From Enterobacter kobei (GTDB taxonomy: Bacteria > Pseudomonadota > Gammaproteobacteria > Enterobacterales > Enterobacteriaceae), in assembly GCF_018323985.1 (NCBI RefSeq), contig NZ_AP024590.1, positions 4,154,001 to 4,218,000 of the forward strand: a stretch of 64,000 bases of DNA, in the 5' to 3' direction. The translations under genes were made by a program, and so were the position numbers. The notes below the pieces were generated by a model. It saw nothing but the letters and a program-made list of their open reading frames with translations. It had not been told where the DNA came from and ran no database searches. This document shows, one piece after another, positions 1 to 8,538 of this stretch (positions within the stretch are counted from its first letter, which is position 1; every line of letters begins with the position of its first letter).

Positions 1-72
1 TCCTTTGAGAAAGTCAGTATCGGTTATGGATGACGCCGGCCTAACGATGGTTTCCGGCTGGTGACGTCAGAG

Positions 73-100
73 ATGGGGGTGCATGATCATCCCTTCAAGG
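73..100 (-). promoter_or_regulatory. sigma-32 heat-shock promoter, probably of groESL
   Basis: On the minus strand a -35 element CCTTGAA (94-100) is followed after 15 bases by CCCCAT (73-78), the heat-shock sigma-32 pattern and very like the E. coli groE promoter. It points off the left edge. In E. coli groES-groEL lies divergently beside yjeH, so the promoter most likely serves groES, whose coding part would be outside the window. The elements are visible; the target gene is inferred from synteny. Confidence 0.75.
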
Positions 101-244
101 GGCAAAAAGAAAAAAATTTTACTGAGGGCCAAAAAAAGTTGACGGAAACAACGCCCTGCCAGAAGTGATGAGGGGGGCGGGCGACGCTCATAAGCCTTGC
201 TTATGTTACTATCCTTCGCTCTTTGATGGCGGCAGGACAGGGTA

Positions 245-1483
245 ATGAGCGGACTGAAACAGGAACTGGGATTAGCGCAAGGGGTAGGCTTACTCTCCAC
301 CTCATTATTAGGCACCGGCGTATTTGCCGTTCCCGCGCTGGCCGCACTGGCGGCGGGCGATAACAGTCTCTGGGCCTGGCCTGCGCTGATCGTGCTGGTG
401 TTTCCCATCGCCATTGTTTTTGCCCTGCTGGGACGACATTACCCCAGTGCCGGCGGCGTGGCGCATTTTGTCGGGCTGGCGTTTGGCCCGCGACTGGCTC
501 GCGTCACTGGCTGGCTCTTTCTGTCGGTGATCCCGGTGGGTTTACCCGCCGCGCTGCACATCGCCACCGGCTTCGGGCAGTCGCTGTTCGGCTGGCACGA
601 CAGCCAGTTATTGCTGGCGGAGCTGGGTACGCTCGCCATCATCTGGTGGATTGGTTCGCGGGGCGCGCGCTCCAGCGCCAATCTGCAAACGCTGGTGGCG
701 ATAATGATTGTCGCCCTGATTGCGGCGATCTGGATTTATGGCGATATCACCCTGGCGGCTATCCCCTTCCCGGCGCTGGTGGACGTTGATACCCCGCAGC
801 TGTTCGCGGCCCTGTCAGTGATGTTCTGGTGCTTTGTCGGGCTTGAGGCTTTTGCTCATCTGGCATCGGAATTCAAACAGCCGGAGCGTGATTTCCCCCG
901 CGCCCTGATGATTGGCCTGCTGCTGGCGGGAACCGTGTACTGGGCCTGTACCGTGCTGGTGCTGCATTTTACCGCCTACAGCGCCGATCGCGCCGCCGCC
1001 ACCTCGCTGCCGGACATTGTGGTGCAACTGTTTGGCGTGAAAGCCCTGTGGATCGCCTGCGTGATCGGTTATCTCGCCTGCTTTGCCAGCCTGAACATTT
1101 ATATCCAGAGCTTTGCGCGTCTGGTGTGGTCGCAGGCGCAGCATCTGCCGGACGGCTATCTCGCCCGCCTCTCGGCAAACCAGATCCCGCGTAACGCGCT
1201 TAATGCGGTGATCGGCTGCTGCATGCTGAGCACGCTGGGCATCTATCTGCTGGATATCAACCTGGATGCGCTGATCGTCTATGCCAACGGCATTTTCATC
1301 ATCATCTATTTGCTGTGTATGCTGGCGGGCTGTCGGCTACTGACGGGGCGCTATCGTGCGCTGGCGGCGCTTGGCGGGGTGCTTTGTTTACTGCTGCTGG
1401 CGATGGTCGGCTGGAAAAGCCTGTACGCCATCATCATGCTGGCGGCGTTGTGGCTGTTTTTACCTAAACGGCGCGTGGAGTGA
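245..1483 (+). CDS. yjeH: L-methionine/branched-chain amino acid exporter YjeH
   Basis: Inner-membrane transporter of the APC (amino acid-polyamine-organocation) superfamily; the E. coli protein exports methionine and branched-chain amino acids. The 412-residue product starts MSGLKQELGLAQG and is close to E. coli YjeH along its whole length, with about twelve hydrophobic segments and the unwound-helix motif GTGVFAVPA near residues 25-33. The ATG follows a GACAGGGTA ribosome site. It is monocistronic, divergent from the groE-type promoter at the left edge and convergent with fxsA, with one REP palindrome in the gap. Nothing looks broken. Confidence 0.95.
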   Translation: MSGLKQELGLAQGVGLLSTSLLGTGVFAVPALAALAAGDNSLWAWPALIVLVFPIAIVFALLGRHYPSAGGVAHFVGLAFGPRLARVTGWLFLSVIPVGLPAALHIATGFGQSLFGWHDSQLLLAELGTLAIIWWIGSRGARSSANLQTLVAIMIVALIAAIWIYGDITLAAIPFPALVDVDTPQLFAALSVMFWCFVGLEAFAHLASEFKQPERDFPRALMIGLLLAGTVYWACTVLVLHFTAYSADRAAATSLPDIVVQLFGVKALWIACVIGYLACFASLNIYIQSFARLVWSQAQHLPDGYLARLSANQIPRNALNAVIGCCMLSTLGIYLLDINLDALIVYANGIFIIIYLLCMLAGCRLLTGRYRALAALGGVLCLLLLAMVGWKSLYAIIMLAALWLFLPKRRVE

Positions 1484-1485
1484 AA

Positions 1486-1517
1486 TGCCGGGCGGCGCTG
1501 CGCTTGCCCGGCCTACA
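1486..1517. repeat. REP palindrome between yjeH and fxsA
   Basis: A GCCGGGCGGCG...GCCCGGCCTAC palindrome of the enterobacterial REP family lies between two convergent genes, where such elements usually sit and where they can protect mRNA 3' ends. Confidence 0.8.
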
Positions 1518-1528
1518 ATTGCTTTTAC

Positions 1529-1999
1529 TTATTTATCGTCTTTATGTTCGATACGGTCACGCTGATCGTCCTTACGCTGATACTCACCATCAAACGTCTG
1601 CCCGCCCTGTGTACCGGCGCTGAAACCGCCGCCCGGCATACGTGAAAAGCGCAGGTGCGGCATCAGGCGCAGGGTCAGCAGTTTCTGCACCGGCGGCAAC
1701 AGCAGTAACAGGCCGAGGAAATCGGCAAAGAAGCCCGGTAGCAGCAGCAACAGCCCGGCGATGATCAGCGACACGCTCTTGATCATTTCTGCTGCCGGAC
1801 TTTCACCTGCCGCCATTTTCTGCTGCATCAGCAGTAAATTCTTGAAGCCCTGGTTGCGCACCAGCGACATCCCGACCACGGAACTGAAGATCACCAGCAC
1901 CAGCGTTAGCAGGACGCCTAAGACCTGGGCGACCTGAATAAAAATCGTAATCTCAATGTAAACATATAAAAATACTGCAATTAACGGTATCCAGCGCAC
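1529..1999 (-). CDS. fxsA: FxsA membrane protein (suppressor of F exclusion of phage T7)
   Basis: Small inner-membrane protein of the FxsA family; overproduction in E. coli relieves exclusion of phage T7 by the F plasmid PifA protein. The 156 residues contain hydrophobic segments near residues 3-20, 25-45 and 70-100, then a hydrophilic tail rich in K, D and R. The start MRWIPLIAVFLYVYIEI matches the family. It is convergent with yjeH and divergent from aspA, the same arrangement as in E. coli. The cellular role beyond the exclusion phenotype is not known. Confidence 0.93.
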   Translation of the reverse strand: MRWIPLIAVFLYVYIEITIFIQVAQVLGVLLTLVLVIFSSVVGMSLVRNQGFKNLLLMQQKMAAGESPAAEMIKSVSLIIAGLLLLLPGFFADFLGLLLLLPPVQKLLTLRLMPHLRFSRMPGGGFSAGTQGGQTFDGEYQRKDDQRDRIEHKDDK

Positions 2000-2133
2000 T
2001 GGCTTCTCCTGTGGTAAACCGCGGCTTTCGCGCCACGGTCAGTGTAATGTTGCGACACGCATGATCCTGTAATGGAGACGACGCGTCAGAATTCAATCGG
2101 AATGCACGACTATTTTTTGGCAATGATTGATCG

Positions 2134-2149
2134 GGTGATGTATTTCACA
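2134..2149 (+). promoter_or_regulatory. CRP-like site upstream of aspA
   Basis: GGTGA-TGTATT-TCACA differs from the CRP core TGTGA-N6-TCACA at one base and lies about 190 bp before the aspA start. E. coli aspA is known to be CRP- and FNR-controlled, so a site here is plausible; binding is inferred. The rest of 2000-2337 is AT-rich promoter sequence with no gene. Confidence 0.5.
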
Positions 2150-2337
2150 AATCAATAAAAGTAACGTATCAGCTAAGATAATAAGTGATCCAGATTACGG
2201 CATTTCGCTATGATCAGCATATGATCCCGGTTACGTGGCCGATTAAGGAAATAATCGTCGGTCAGTAATCACACATAACCACAGATCCACTGTGTGTTTG
2301 GTGCATTCATTCGTAGCTTTAATTAAAGAAGGTTCAC

Positions 2338-3774
2338 ATGTTAAACAACATTCGTATCGAAGAAGATTTGTTGGGCACAAGGGAAGTACCTGCGGATGCC
2401 TATTATGGCGTCCACACTCTGAGAGCGATTGAAAACTTCTACATTAGTAACAGCAAAATCAGTGACATCCCTGAATTTGTACGCGGTATGGTGATGGTCA
2501 AGAAAGCGGCAGCGATGGCCAACAAGGAGTTGCAGACCATCCCGAAAAGCGTAGCTAATGTGATTATCGCCGCATGTGATGAAGTCCTGAATAACGGCAA
2601 ATGTATGGATCAGTTCCCGGTTGACGTTTATCAGGGCGGCGCGGGCACCTCCGTTAACATGAACACCAACGAAGTGCTGGCGAACATCGGCCTTGAGCTG
2701 ATGGGCCACCAGAAAGGTGAGTACCAGTACCTCAACCCGAACGATCATGTTAACAAATGCCAGTCCACCAACGACGCCTACCCGACCGGCTTCCGCATTG
2801 CGGTATACGCCTCTATCGAAAAGCTGATCGACGCGATCAACCAGCTCGGAGAAGGCTTCCAGAATAAAGCCGTTGAGTTCCAGGACGTGCTGAAAATGGG
2901 CCGCACCCAGTTGCAGGACGCGGTGCCGATGACGCTGGGCCAGGAATTCCATGCCTTCAGCGTACTGCTGAATGAAGAAACCAAAAACCTGCTGCGCACC
3001 GCGGAACTGCTGCTGGAAGTGAACCTCGGCGCAACCGCCATCGGTACCCGCCTGAACACCCCGGACGGCTATCAGCAACTGGCGGTGCAGAAGCTGGCGG
3101 AAGTCAGTAACCTGCCTGTGGTTCCGGCAGAAGACCTGATCGAAGCGACCTCCGACTGCGGTGCCTACGTTATGGTGCACAGCTCGCTGAAACGTCTGGC
3201 TGTGAAACTGTCGAAGATTTGTAACGACCTGCGCCTGCTCTCCTCCGGGCCGCGTGCGGGCCTGAACGAAATCAACCTGCCGGAACTGCAGGCGGGCTCC
3301 TCTATTATGCCAGCCAAAGTGAACCCGGTAGTGCCGGAAGTCGTGAACCAGGTGTGCTTCAAGGTGATCGGCAACGACATCACCGTGACCATGGCCTCTG
3401 AAGCCGGTCAGTTGCAGCTGAACGTCATGGAGCCGGTCATTGGCCAGGCGATGTTTGAATCCATCCACATCCTGACCAACGCTTGCTACAACCTGCTGGA
3501 AAAATGCATTAACGGCATTACCGCTAACCGCGCGGTCTGCGAAAGCTATGTCTACAACTCTATCGGTATCGTCACTTACCTCAATCCGTTTATTGGCCAC
3601 CACAACGGCGATATTGTCGGTAAGATCTGTGCGGAAACCGGTAAGAGTGTGCGCGAGGTGGTGCTGGAGCGCGGTCTGCTGACGGAGGCGGAGCTTGATG
3701 ATATATTCTCGCCGCAAAACCTGATGCATCCGGCCTACAAGGCCAAACGCTACACCGATGAAAGCGAGCAGTAA
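2338..3774 (+). CDS. aspA: Aspartate ammonia-lyase (aspartase)
   Basis: Cytosolic enzyme that splits L-aspartate into fumarate and ammonia, feeding anaerobic fumarate respiration. At 478 residues it has the usual length of the aspartase/fumarase superfamily. The signature GSSIMPAKVNP is at about residues 318-328, with the catalytic serine inside the flexible loop, and the substrate-binding GTS-N-MN-NEV region is at about residues 100-112. The ATG is preceded by AAGAAGG. A hairpin terminator separates it from the downstream carrier gene dcuA, the same pairing as in E. coli, where the carrier exchanges aspartate and fumarate or succinate. Confidence 0.98.
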   Translation: MLNNIRIEEDLLGTREVPADAYYGVHTLRAIENFYISNSKISDIPEFVRGMVMVKKAAAMANKELQTIPKSVANVIIAACDEVLNNGKCMDQFPVDVYQGGAGTSVNMNTNEVLANIGLELMGHQKGEYQYLNPNDHVNKCQSTNDAYPTGFRIAVYASIEKLIDAINQLGEGFQNKAVEFQDVLKMGRTQLQDAVPMTLGQEFHAFSVLLNEETKNLLRTAELLLEVNLGATAIGTRLNTPDGYQQLAVQKLAEVSNLPVVPAEDLIEATSDCGAYVMVHSSLKRLAVKLSKICNDLRLLSSGPRAGLNEINLPELQAGSSIMPAKVNPVVPEVVNQVCFKVIGNDITVTMASEAGQLQLNVMEPVIGQAMFESIHILTNACYNLLEKCINGITANRAVCESYVYNSIGIVTYLNPFIGHHNGDIVGKICAETGKSVREVVLERGLLTEAELDDIFSPQNLMHPAYKAKRYTDESEQ

Positions 3775-3792
3775 TTGTTCGCCAGGCACACG

Positions 3793-3819
3793 AAGGCACG
3801 TCAGATGACGTGCCTTTTT
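3793..3819 (+). terminator. Rho-independent terminator/attenuator after aspA
   Basis: GGCACGTCA-GA-TGACGTGCC followed by a T-run forms a strong stem 18 bases after the aspA stop. It lies between aspA and dcuA and probably lowers read-through into dcuA. Confidence 0.85.
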
Positions 3820-3885
3820 GCTTTTTAAGAGTTACTAAAATACAACAATCTAATATCAACTTGTTAATAAACAAGGCAGGCAACT

Positions 3886-5188
3886 ATGTTTGGTGCAGAA
3901 CTCGTTATCGTCCTTTTGGCGATTTATTTGGGGGCAAGACTGGGCGGTATCGGCATTGGTCTGGCCGGGGGGGCTTGGCGTGCTCGTCCTGACGCTCTGT
4001 TTTCAGATCAAGCCCGGCGCAATCCCCTTTGACGTTATTGAAATCATTATGGCGGTTATCGCCGCGATAGCCGCGATGCAGGTTGCGGGCGGCATGGATT
4101 ACCTGGTCAGCCTCGCCGAGAAGATGCTGCGTCGGCATCCTAAATACATCACTTTCTTAGCCCCGCTGGTCACCTGGTTTATGACCATTCTGGCGGGTAC
4201 CGGGCACACAGCGTTCTCCACGCTGCCGGTGATCACCGAAGTGGCGAAAGAACAGGGCATCCGCCCGTCCCGCCCGTTATCCATCGCGGTGGTCGCCTCA
4301 CAGATTGCCATCACCGCCTCGCCAATTTCCGCCGCCGTGGTGTTCTTTGCCGGGATCCTCGAACCGCTGGGCGTCAGCTATCTGACCCTGCTGGCGATTT
4401 GTATTCCCACCACGCTGGTTGCCGTGATGCTCACTGCGGTGGTGTGTAACTTCCTTGGCTGCGAGCTGAAAGACGATCCGGTGTATCAGGAGCGGCTGGC
4501 GAAAGGCGAAGTCAGCCTGCGCGGTAGCCAGATTTTCAACATCAAACCCCATGCAAAGCGCTCGCTGATGCTGTTTTTGATCGGCATTATCGCGGTCATG
4601 GTGTACGCCACCGCCATCAGCCCGACAGTAGGGCTGATCGCCAACCCGGTACTGCCGCGTAACGAAGCCATTGTGGTGTTTATGCTGACCATCGCCACGC
4701 TCATCTGCCTGACCTGTAAAATTGATACCGGCGAGATCCTCAACGCCAGTACCTTTAAATCCGGGATGAGCGCCTGTGTCTGCGTGCTGGGCGTGGCCTG
4801 GCTGGGCGACACCTTTGTGAAACATCACATTGAAGATATTCAGATGGTGGCGGGCGATCTGCTGCACAACTACCCGTGGATGCTGGCGGTCGTGCTGTTC
4901 TTTGCCGCCACGCTGCTCTACTCCCAGGCGGCGACCACCAAAGCGCTGATGCCTGCCGCCCTGCTGCTGGGTGTCAGCCCGCTGACCGCCATCGCCTCTT
5001 TCGCCGCGGTATCGGCGCTCTTTGTGCTGCCGACCTACCCTACACTGCTGGCGGCGGTGGAAATGGATGACACCGGCTCCACGCGTATCGGCAAATATGT
5101 CTTTAACCACGCGTTCCTGATCCCTGGCGTTATTGCCATCACGCTGTGCGTGATCCTCGGCTTTATCGTCGGCGGCATCCTGTTGTAA
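3886..5188 (+). pseudogene. dcuA: Anaerobic C4-dicarboxylate transporter DcuA, frameshifted at the N-terminus
   Basis: DcuA is an inner-membrane antiporter for aspartate, fumarate, succinate and malate. Translation from the natural ATG at 3886 (ribosome site AAGGCAGG) gives MFGAELVIVLLAIYLGARLGG and onward, matching the DcuA N-terminus, until a run of seven Gs at 3967-3973. After it the reading frame is +1 relative to the DcuA frame and soon meets a stop. Removing one G would restore AGGLGVLVL and an unbroken 433-codon DcuA. From about 3968 to 5188 the second frame is intact and carries the rest of the protein, including its ITASPISAAVVF and LYSQAATTKALMP segments. A TTG at 3890 opens that second frame but would replace the first ~27 residues with unrelated sequence. 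A sequencing error, a real mutation or slippage-based switching are all possible; the downstream frame looks well conserved. Confidence 0.85.
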
Positions 5189-5199
5189 ATCTCGTTAAA

Positions 5200-5222
5200 A
5201 ACGGGCCGTCTCGCGGCCCGTT
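5200..5222. terminator. Hairpin after dcuA
   Basis: AACGGGCC-GTCTCGC-GGCCCGTT is a GC-rich stem between dcuA and cutA. It lacks a strong T-run, so termination is likely but not certain. Confidence 0.55.
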
Positions 5223-5281
5223 GCATGAATCCCCGCGCATCACCTGCTATAGTGCCTGTTTTCGCCGAGTCGAGATTGACG

Positions 5282-5605
5282 ATGAACACGCCTGACGCTG
5301 TTGTTGTGCTCTGTACCGCCCCGGATGAAGCTACCGCCCAGGATCTGGCTGCCAAAGTCCTTGCGGATAAACTCGCTGCCTGTGTCACCCTGTTGCCGGG
5401 CGCGACCTCGCTCTATTACTGGGAAGGGAAACTGGAACAGGAATATGAAGTGCAGATGCTGCTGAAAAGCGATCTCGCTCATCAGGAGGCGCTGCTCGCC
5501 TGCCTGAAATCGCACCACCCTTATCAGACCCCCGAATTACTGGTTTTACAGGTTACACACGGAGATAGTGATTACCTCTCATGGCTCAACGCTTCCTTAC
5601 GCTGA
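5282..5605 (+). CDS. cutA: Divalent-cation tolerance protein CutA
   Basis: Small trimeric cytosolic protein of the CutA1 family, linked to copper tolerance in E. coli. The chosen ATG gives 107 residues; an upstream ATG at 5225 adds 19 residues absent from the family. The conserved core VVLCTAPDEATAQ, the YYWEGKLE strand and HPYQTPELL match E. coli CutA closely. The 3' end overlaps the start of dsbD by 25 bases, so the two genes are co-translated from one message, as in E. coli (cutA-dsbD). Confidence 0.95.
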   Translation: MNTPDAVVVLCTAPDEATAQDLAAKVLADKLAACVTLLPGATSLYYWEGKLEQEYEVQMLLKSDLAHQEALLACLKSHHPYQTPELLVLQVTHGDSDYLSWLNASLR

Positions 5606-7275
5606 TCCTGCTGCTGTGCAGCACCTCAGTCTTCGCCGGGCTGTTTGACGCGCCTGGCCGTTCCACTTTTGTGCCTGCCGATCAGGCCTTTGCCTTTGAT
5701 TTCCAGCAAAACCAGCACGACCTGACGCTGCACTGGCAGGTAAAAGAGGGCTACTACCTTTATCGCCAGCAGATCAAAATCACCCCTGCCGGGGCGGAGA
5801 TCGCCCCGCCGCAGTTGCCCGCAGGCGAGATGCACGAAGATGAGTTCTTCGGTAAAAGCGAGGTGTATCGCCAGCGCCTGGAGGTGCCGGTGACGGTGAA
5901 TGCCGCAGGTAAAAATGCCACGCTGACCGTGACGTATCAGGGCTGCGCCGAGGCCGGGCTGTGCTATCCGCCGGAAACCAAAACGGTGCCGCTGACAGAA
6001 GTGGCTGCGGTGCAAAACGCCGCACCGTCCCCCTCCTCAGGCATGACGGAAAATCCTGCCAGCGAACTGCCCTTCTCCGCCCTCTGGGCGCTGTTGATTG
6101 GCATTGGCATCGCCTTTACCCCTTGCGTCCTGCCGATGTACCCGCTGATTTCCGGGATCGTGCTGGGGGGTAAACAGCGCCTCAGTACGGGCCGCGCCCT
6201 GCTGCTGGCGTTCATTTATGTACAGGGCATGGCGCTGACCTATACCGCGCTGGGGCTGGTCGTCGCTGCCGCCGGGCTGCAATTTCAGGCGGCGCTGCAA
6301 CATCCTTATGTGCTGACGGGGCTGGCGATCCTCTTTACGCTGCTGGCGCTGTCGATGTTCGGCCTGTTCTCGTTACAGCTGCCTTCCGCGCTGCAAACCC
6401 GCTTAACGCTGTGGAGCAACCGTCAGCAAGGCGGCTCCCCCGGCGGCGTGTTTGCGATGGGTGCCATTGCCGGGCTGATTTGCTCCCCCTGCACCACCGC
6501 GCCGCTGAGTGCCATCCTGCTGTATATTGCCCAGAGTGGTAACGTCTGGCTCGGCGGCGGCACGCTGTACCTCTACGCGCTGGGGATGGGCCTGCCGCTG
6601 ATGCTGATCACCGTCTTTGGCAACCGCCTGCTGCCGAAAAGCGGGCCGTGGATGGCACAGGTGAAAATCGCCTTTGGCTTTGTGATCCTCGTCCTGCCGG
6701 TATTTTTGCTGGAGCGTATCCTGGGCGATACATGGGGCCTGCGACTGTGGTCGCTGCTCGGCGTCGCCTTCTTTTGCTGGGCGTTTATCACCAGCCTCGC
6801 GGCAAAGGCCGCGTGGATGCGCATCGTGCAGATTGTCCTGCTGGGCGGCGCGCTGGTCTGCGCGAAGCCGTTGCAGGACTGGGCTTTTGGCGTAAGCGCC
6901 GCACAGAGCACCGCGCACCTTAACTTTACATCAGTGGCGGATCTCGACGGGCTGCACCAGGCGCTGGCGCAGGCGAAGGGCAAACCGGTGATGCTCGACC
7001 TCTACGCCGACTGGTGCGTCGCCTGTAAAGAGTTTGAGAAGTACACCTTCAGCGATCCGCACGTCCAGGCGGCGCTGAAAGATACCGTGCTGTTGCAGGC
7101 CAACGTGACGGCGAACACAGCGGCAGATGCAGCTTTATTAAAGTCGCTGCATGTTCCCGGTCTGCCCACTATTCTGTTCTTCGATGCCCATGGCAACGAG
7201 CAACCCGAGCTGCGGGTGGCGGGTTTTATGGATGCTGCGGCCTTCGCCGCGCATTTGCGCAATCGCCAGCCGTAA
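5581..7275 (+). CDS. dsbD: Thiol:disulfide interchange protein DsbD
   Basis: Inner-membrane reductant carrier that moves electrons from cytoplasmic thioredoxin to periplasmic DsbC, DsbG and cytochrome c maturation proteins. The 564 residues show a signal peptide (1-19, cut after VFA), a periplasmic N-domain with the Cys pair in GCAEAGLC (about 122 and 128), an eight-helix core containing TPCVLPMYP (about 182) and LICSPCTTAP (about 301 and 304), and a C-terminal thioredoxin domain with WCVAC (about 478-482). All cysteines needed for the relay are present. It overlaps cutA and precedes yjdC by 47 bases. Confidence 0.97.
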   Translation: MAQRFLTLILLLCSTSVFAGLFDAPGRSTFVPADQAFAFDFQQNQHDLTLHWQVKEGYYLYRQQIKITPAGAEIAPPQLPAGEMHEDEFFGKSEVYRQRLEVPVTVNAAGKNATLTVTYQGCAEAGLCYPPETKTVPLTEVAAVQNAAPSPSSGMTENPASELPFSALWALLIGIGIAFTPCVLPMYPLISGIVLGGKQRLSTGRALLLAFIYVQGMALTYTALGLVVAAAGLQFQAALQHPYVLTGLAILFTLLALSMFGLFSLQLPSALQTRLTLWSNRQQGGSPGGVFAMGAIAGLICSPCTTAPLSAILLYIAQSGNVWLGGGTLYLYALGMGLPLMLITVFGNRLLPKSGPWMAQVKIAFGFVILVLPVFLLERILGDTWGLRLWSLLGVAFFCWAFITSLAAKAAWMRIVQIVLLGGALVCAKPLQDWAFGVSAAQSTAHLNFTSVADLDGLHQALAQAKGKPVMLDLYADWCVACKEFEKYTFSDPHVQAALKDTVLLQANVTANTAADAALLKSLHVPGLPTILFFDAHGNEQPELRVAGFMDAAAFAAHLRNRQP

Positions 7276-7322
7276 ACAACACTGTGAATGGGACGAACGG
7301 TTCAATAACGCAGGAGGAAACC

Positions 7323-7898
7323 GTGCAACGTGAAGATGTTTTAGGTCACACTCTGCAATTACTTGAACTTAAAGGCATTGCTGATACTACGCCAGAGATG
7401 ATTGCCGAACGTATTAATTATCCACTGGATGAATTTTTACGCTTCTGGCCCGATAAAGACGCGCTGATTTATGATGCGCTGCGTTATCTGAGCGCGCAGG
7501 TAGATACCTGGCGCAGGCAACTGCTGCTGAACGACGAGCTGAGTCTCGAGCAAAAATTACTGGCCCGCTATGGCGCGCTGAGTGAATGCGTCGCCAATCA
7601 CCGTTATCCCGGCTGTTTGTTTATCGCCGCCTGCACGTTTTACCCGGATCCGGCTCATCCCATCCACCAGCTGGCTGCACAGCAAAAAACCGCCGCTCAT
7701 GATTTCTCGCACGATCTGCTGAGAAAGATGGGCATTGAAGATGCGCCTATGGTCGCCAAACAGATGGAACTGGTGCTGGAAGGCTGTCTCAGCCGGATGC
7801 TGATCAACCGCAGCCAGACCGATGTCGACACCGCGCAACGCCTGGCAGAAGATATTCTGCGCTTTGCCCAGTGCCGTCAGGGCGGCGCGCTGACCTGA
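7323..7898 (+). CDS. yjdC: TetR-family regulator YjdC
   Basis: Predicted DNA-binding repressor of the TetR/AcrR type, 191 residues. GTG at 7323 is chosen because an excellent AGGAGGAAA ribosome site sits just before it and the N-terminus MQREDVLGHTLQLLEL matches E. coli YjdC; a longer frame from 7284 has no such support. A helix-turn-helix fits residues 15-45 and the rest is a ligand-binding helical domain with conserved PGCLFIAACTFYP. It lies downstream of dsbD as in E. coli. The ligand is unknown. Confidence 0.9.
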   Translation: MQREDVLGHTLQLLELKGIADTTPEMIAERINYPLDEFLRFWPDKDALIYDALRYLSAQVDTWRRQLLLNDELSLEQKLLARYGALSECVANHRYPGCLFIAACTFYPDPAHPIHQLAAQQKTAAHDFSHDLLRKMGIEDAPMVAKQMELVLEGCLSRMLINRSQTDVDTAQRLAEDILRFAQCRQGGALT

Positions 7899-7900
7899 TT

Positions 7901-8500
7901 TCAGTGCAGCAAGCCCGCCCAGGCTGACAGCAACAGACAGAGCGCCATCAGTTGCTGAAAGCCGCGCAGCGCCGCCGGGGTACGGAAGATCCGGTTAACC
8001 GCCTTGCCGGATAACGCCCAGGCGCCCAGGCAGATCACCGAGATCAGCAAGAACAGCAGCGATAACAGGGTGATGTCCCGCAGCGGATGCACCCCGTGAG
8101 GCGCGAACAAGCTCACTACCGCCAGCGCCATCATCCAGGTTTTCGGATTGATCAGCTGCAACAGTGCCGCTGACCTGGCGCTGAAGGGCTGTTGCGCCTC
8201 ATCAAACTGCGCCGCCGGTGCACGGAACAGTTGCCAGCTCATCCAGCTTAGCCACAGCGCCCCCATCCAGCTCATCGCCGTACGCACCAGCGGATGCTCC
8301 CGCAGCACCTCGCCTGCCCCCGCGCCGGAGATAAACACAATCAGGCTCGCCGCCAGACAGGCCCCCGCCACCGCAGGCAGCGTGGCTTTGACGCCAAACC
8401 GCTGGCTGCTGGCCAGAATGAGGATATTGGTCGGGCCGGGCGTAATGGACGCCACAAAGGCAAACAGCATAAACGGCAGATACGCAGAAAACAGGTTCAC
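7901..8500 (-). CDS. LysE/RhtB-family amino acid exporter
   Basis: A 199-residue inner-membrane protein with about six hydrophobic segments and the family motif FVASITPGPTNILILASS near residues 14-31, typical of LysE/RhtB exporters. It looks nearer to the cysteine/O-acetylserine exporter EamB branch than to RhtA-type proteins, but I cannot fix the substrate. The start is GTG at 8500 with a GGAG site upstream. It follows the AraC-type regulator gene on the same strand with a 38 bp gap, so the regulator probably controls it. Its 3' end nearly touches that of yjdC (convergent). Confidence 0.82.
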   Translation of the reverse strand: MNLFSAYLPFMLFAFVASITPGPTNILILASSQRFGVKATLPAVAGACLAASLIVFISGAGAGEVLREHPLVRTAMSWMGALWLSWMSWQLFRAPAAQFDEAQQPFSARSAALLQLINPKTWMMALAVVSLFAPHGVHPLRDITLLSLLFLLISVICLGAWALSGKAVNRIFRTPAALRGFQQLMALCLLLSAWAGLLH

Positions 8501-8538
8501 AAGCAGGGCTCCTTATTGGTGATGCCCTGACTGTGGCG

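Noticed and set aside
2341..3789. 482-codon open frame on the minus strand opposite aspA
   Set aside because: It is an antisense shadow of a highly conserved enzyme; its protein has no domain pattern and no ribosome site.
3890..5188. Alternative TTG start making an uninterrupted DcuA-like frame
   Set aside because: It would replace the conserved first membrane helix by unrelated residues; the ATG at 3886 gives the correct N-terminus, so a frameshift is the better explanation.
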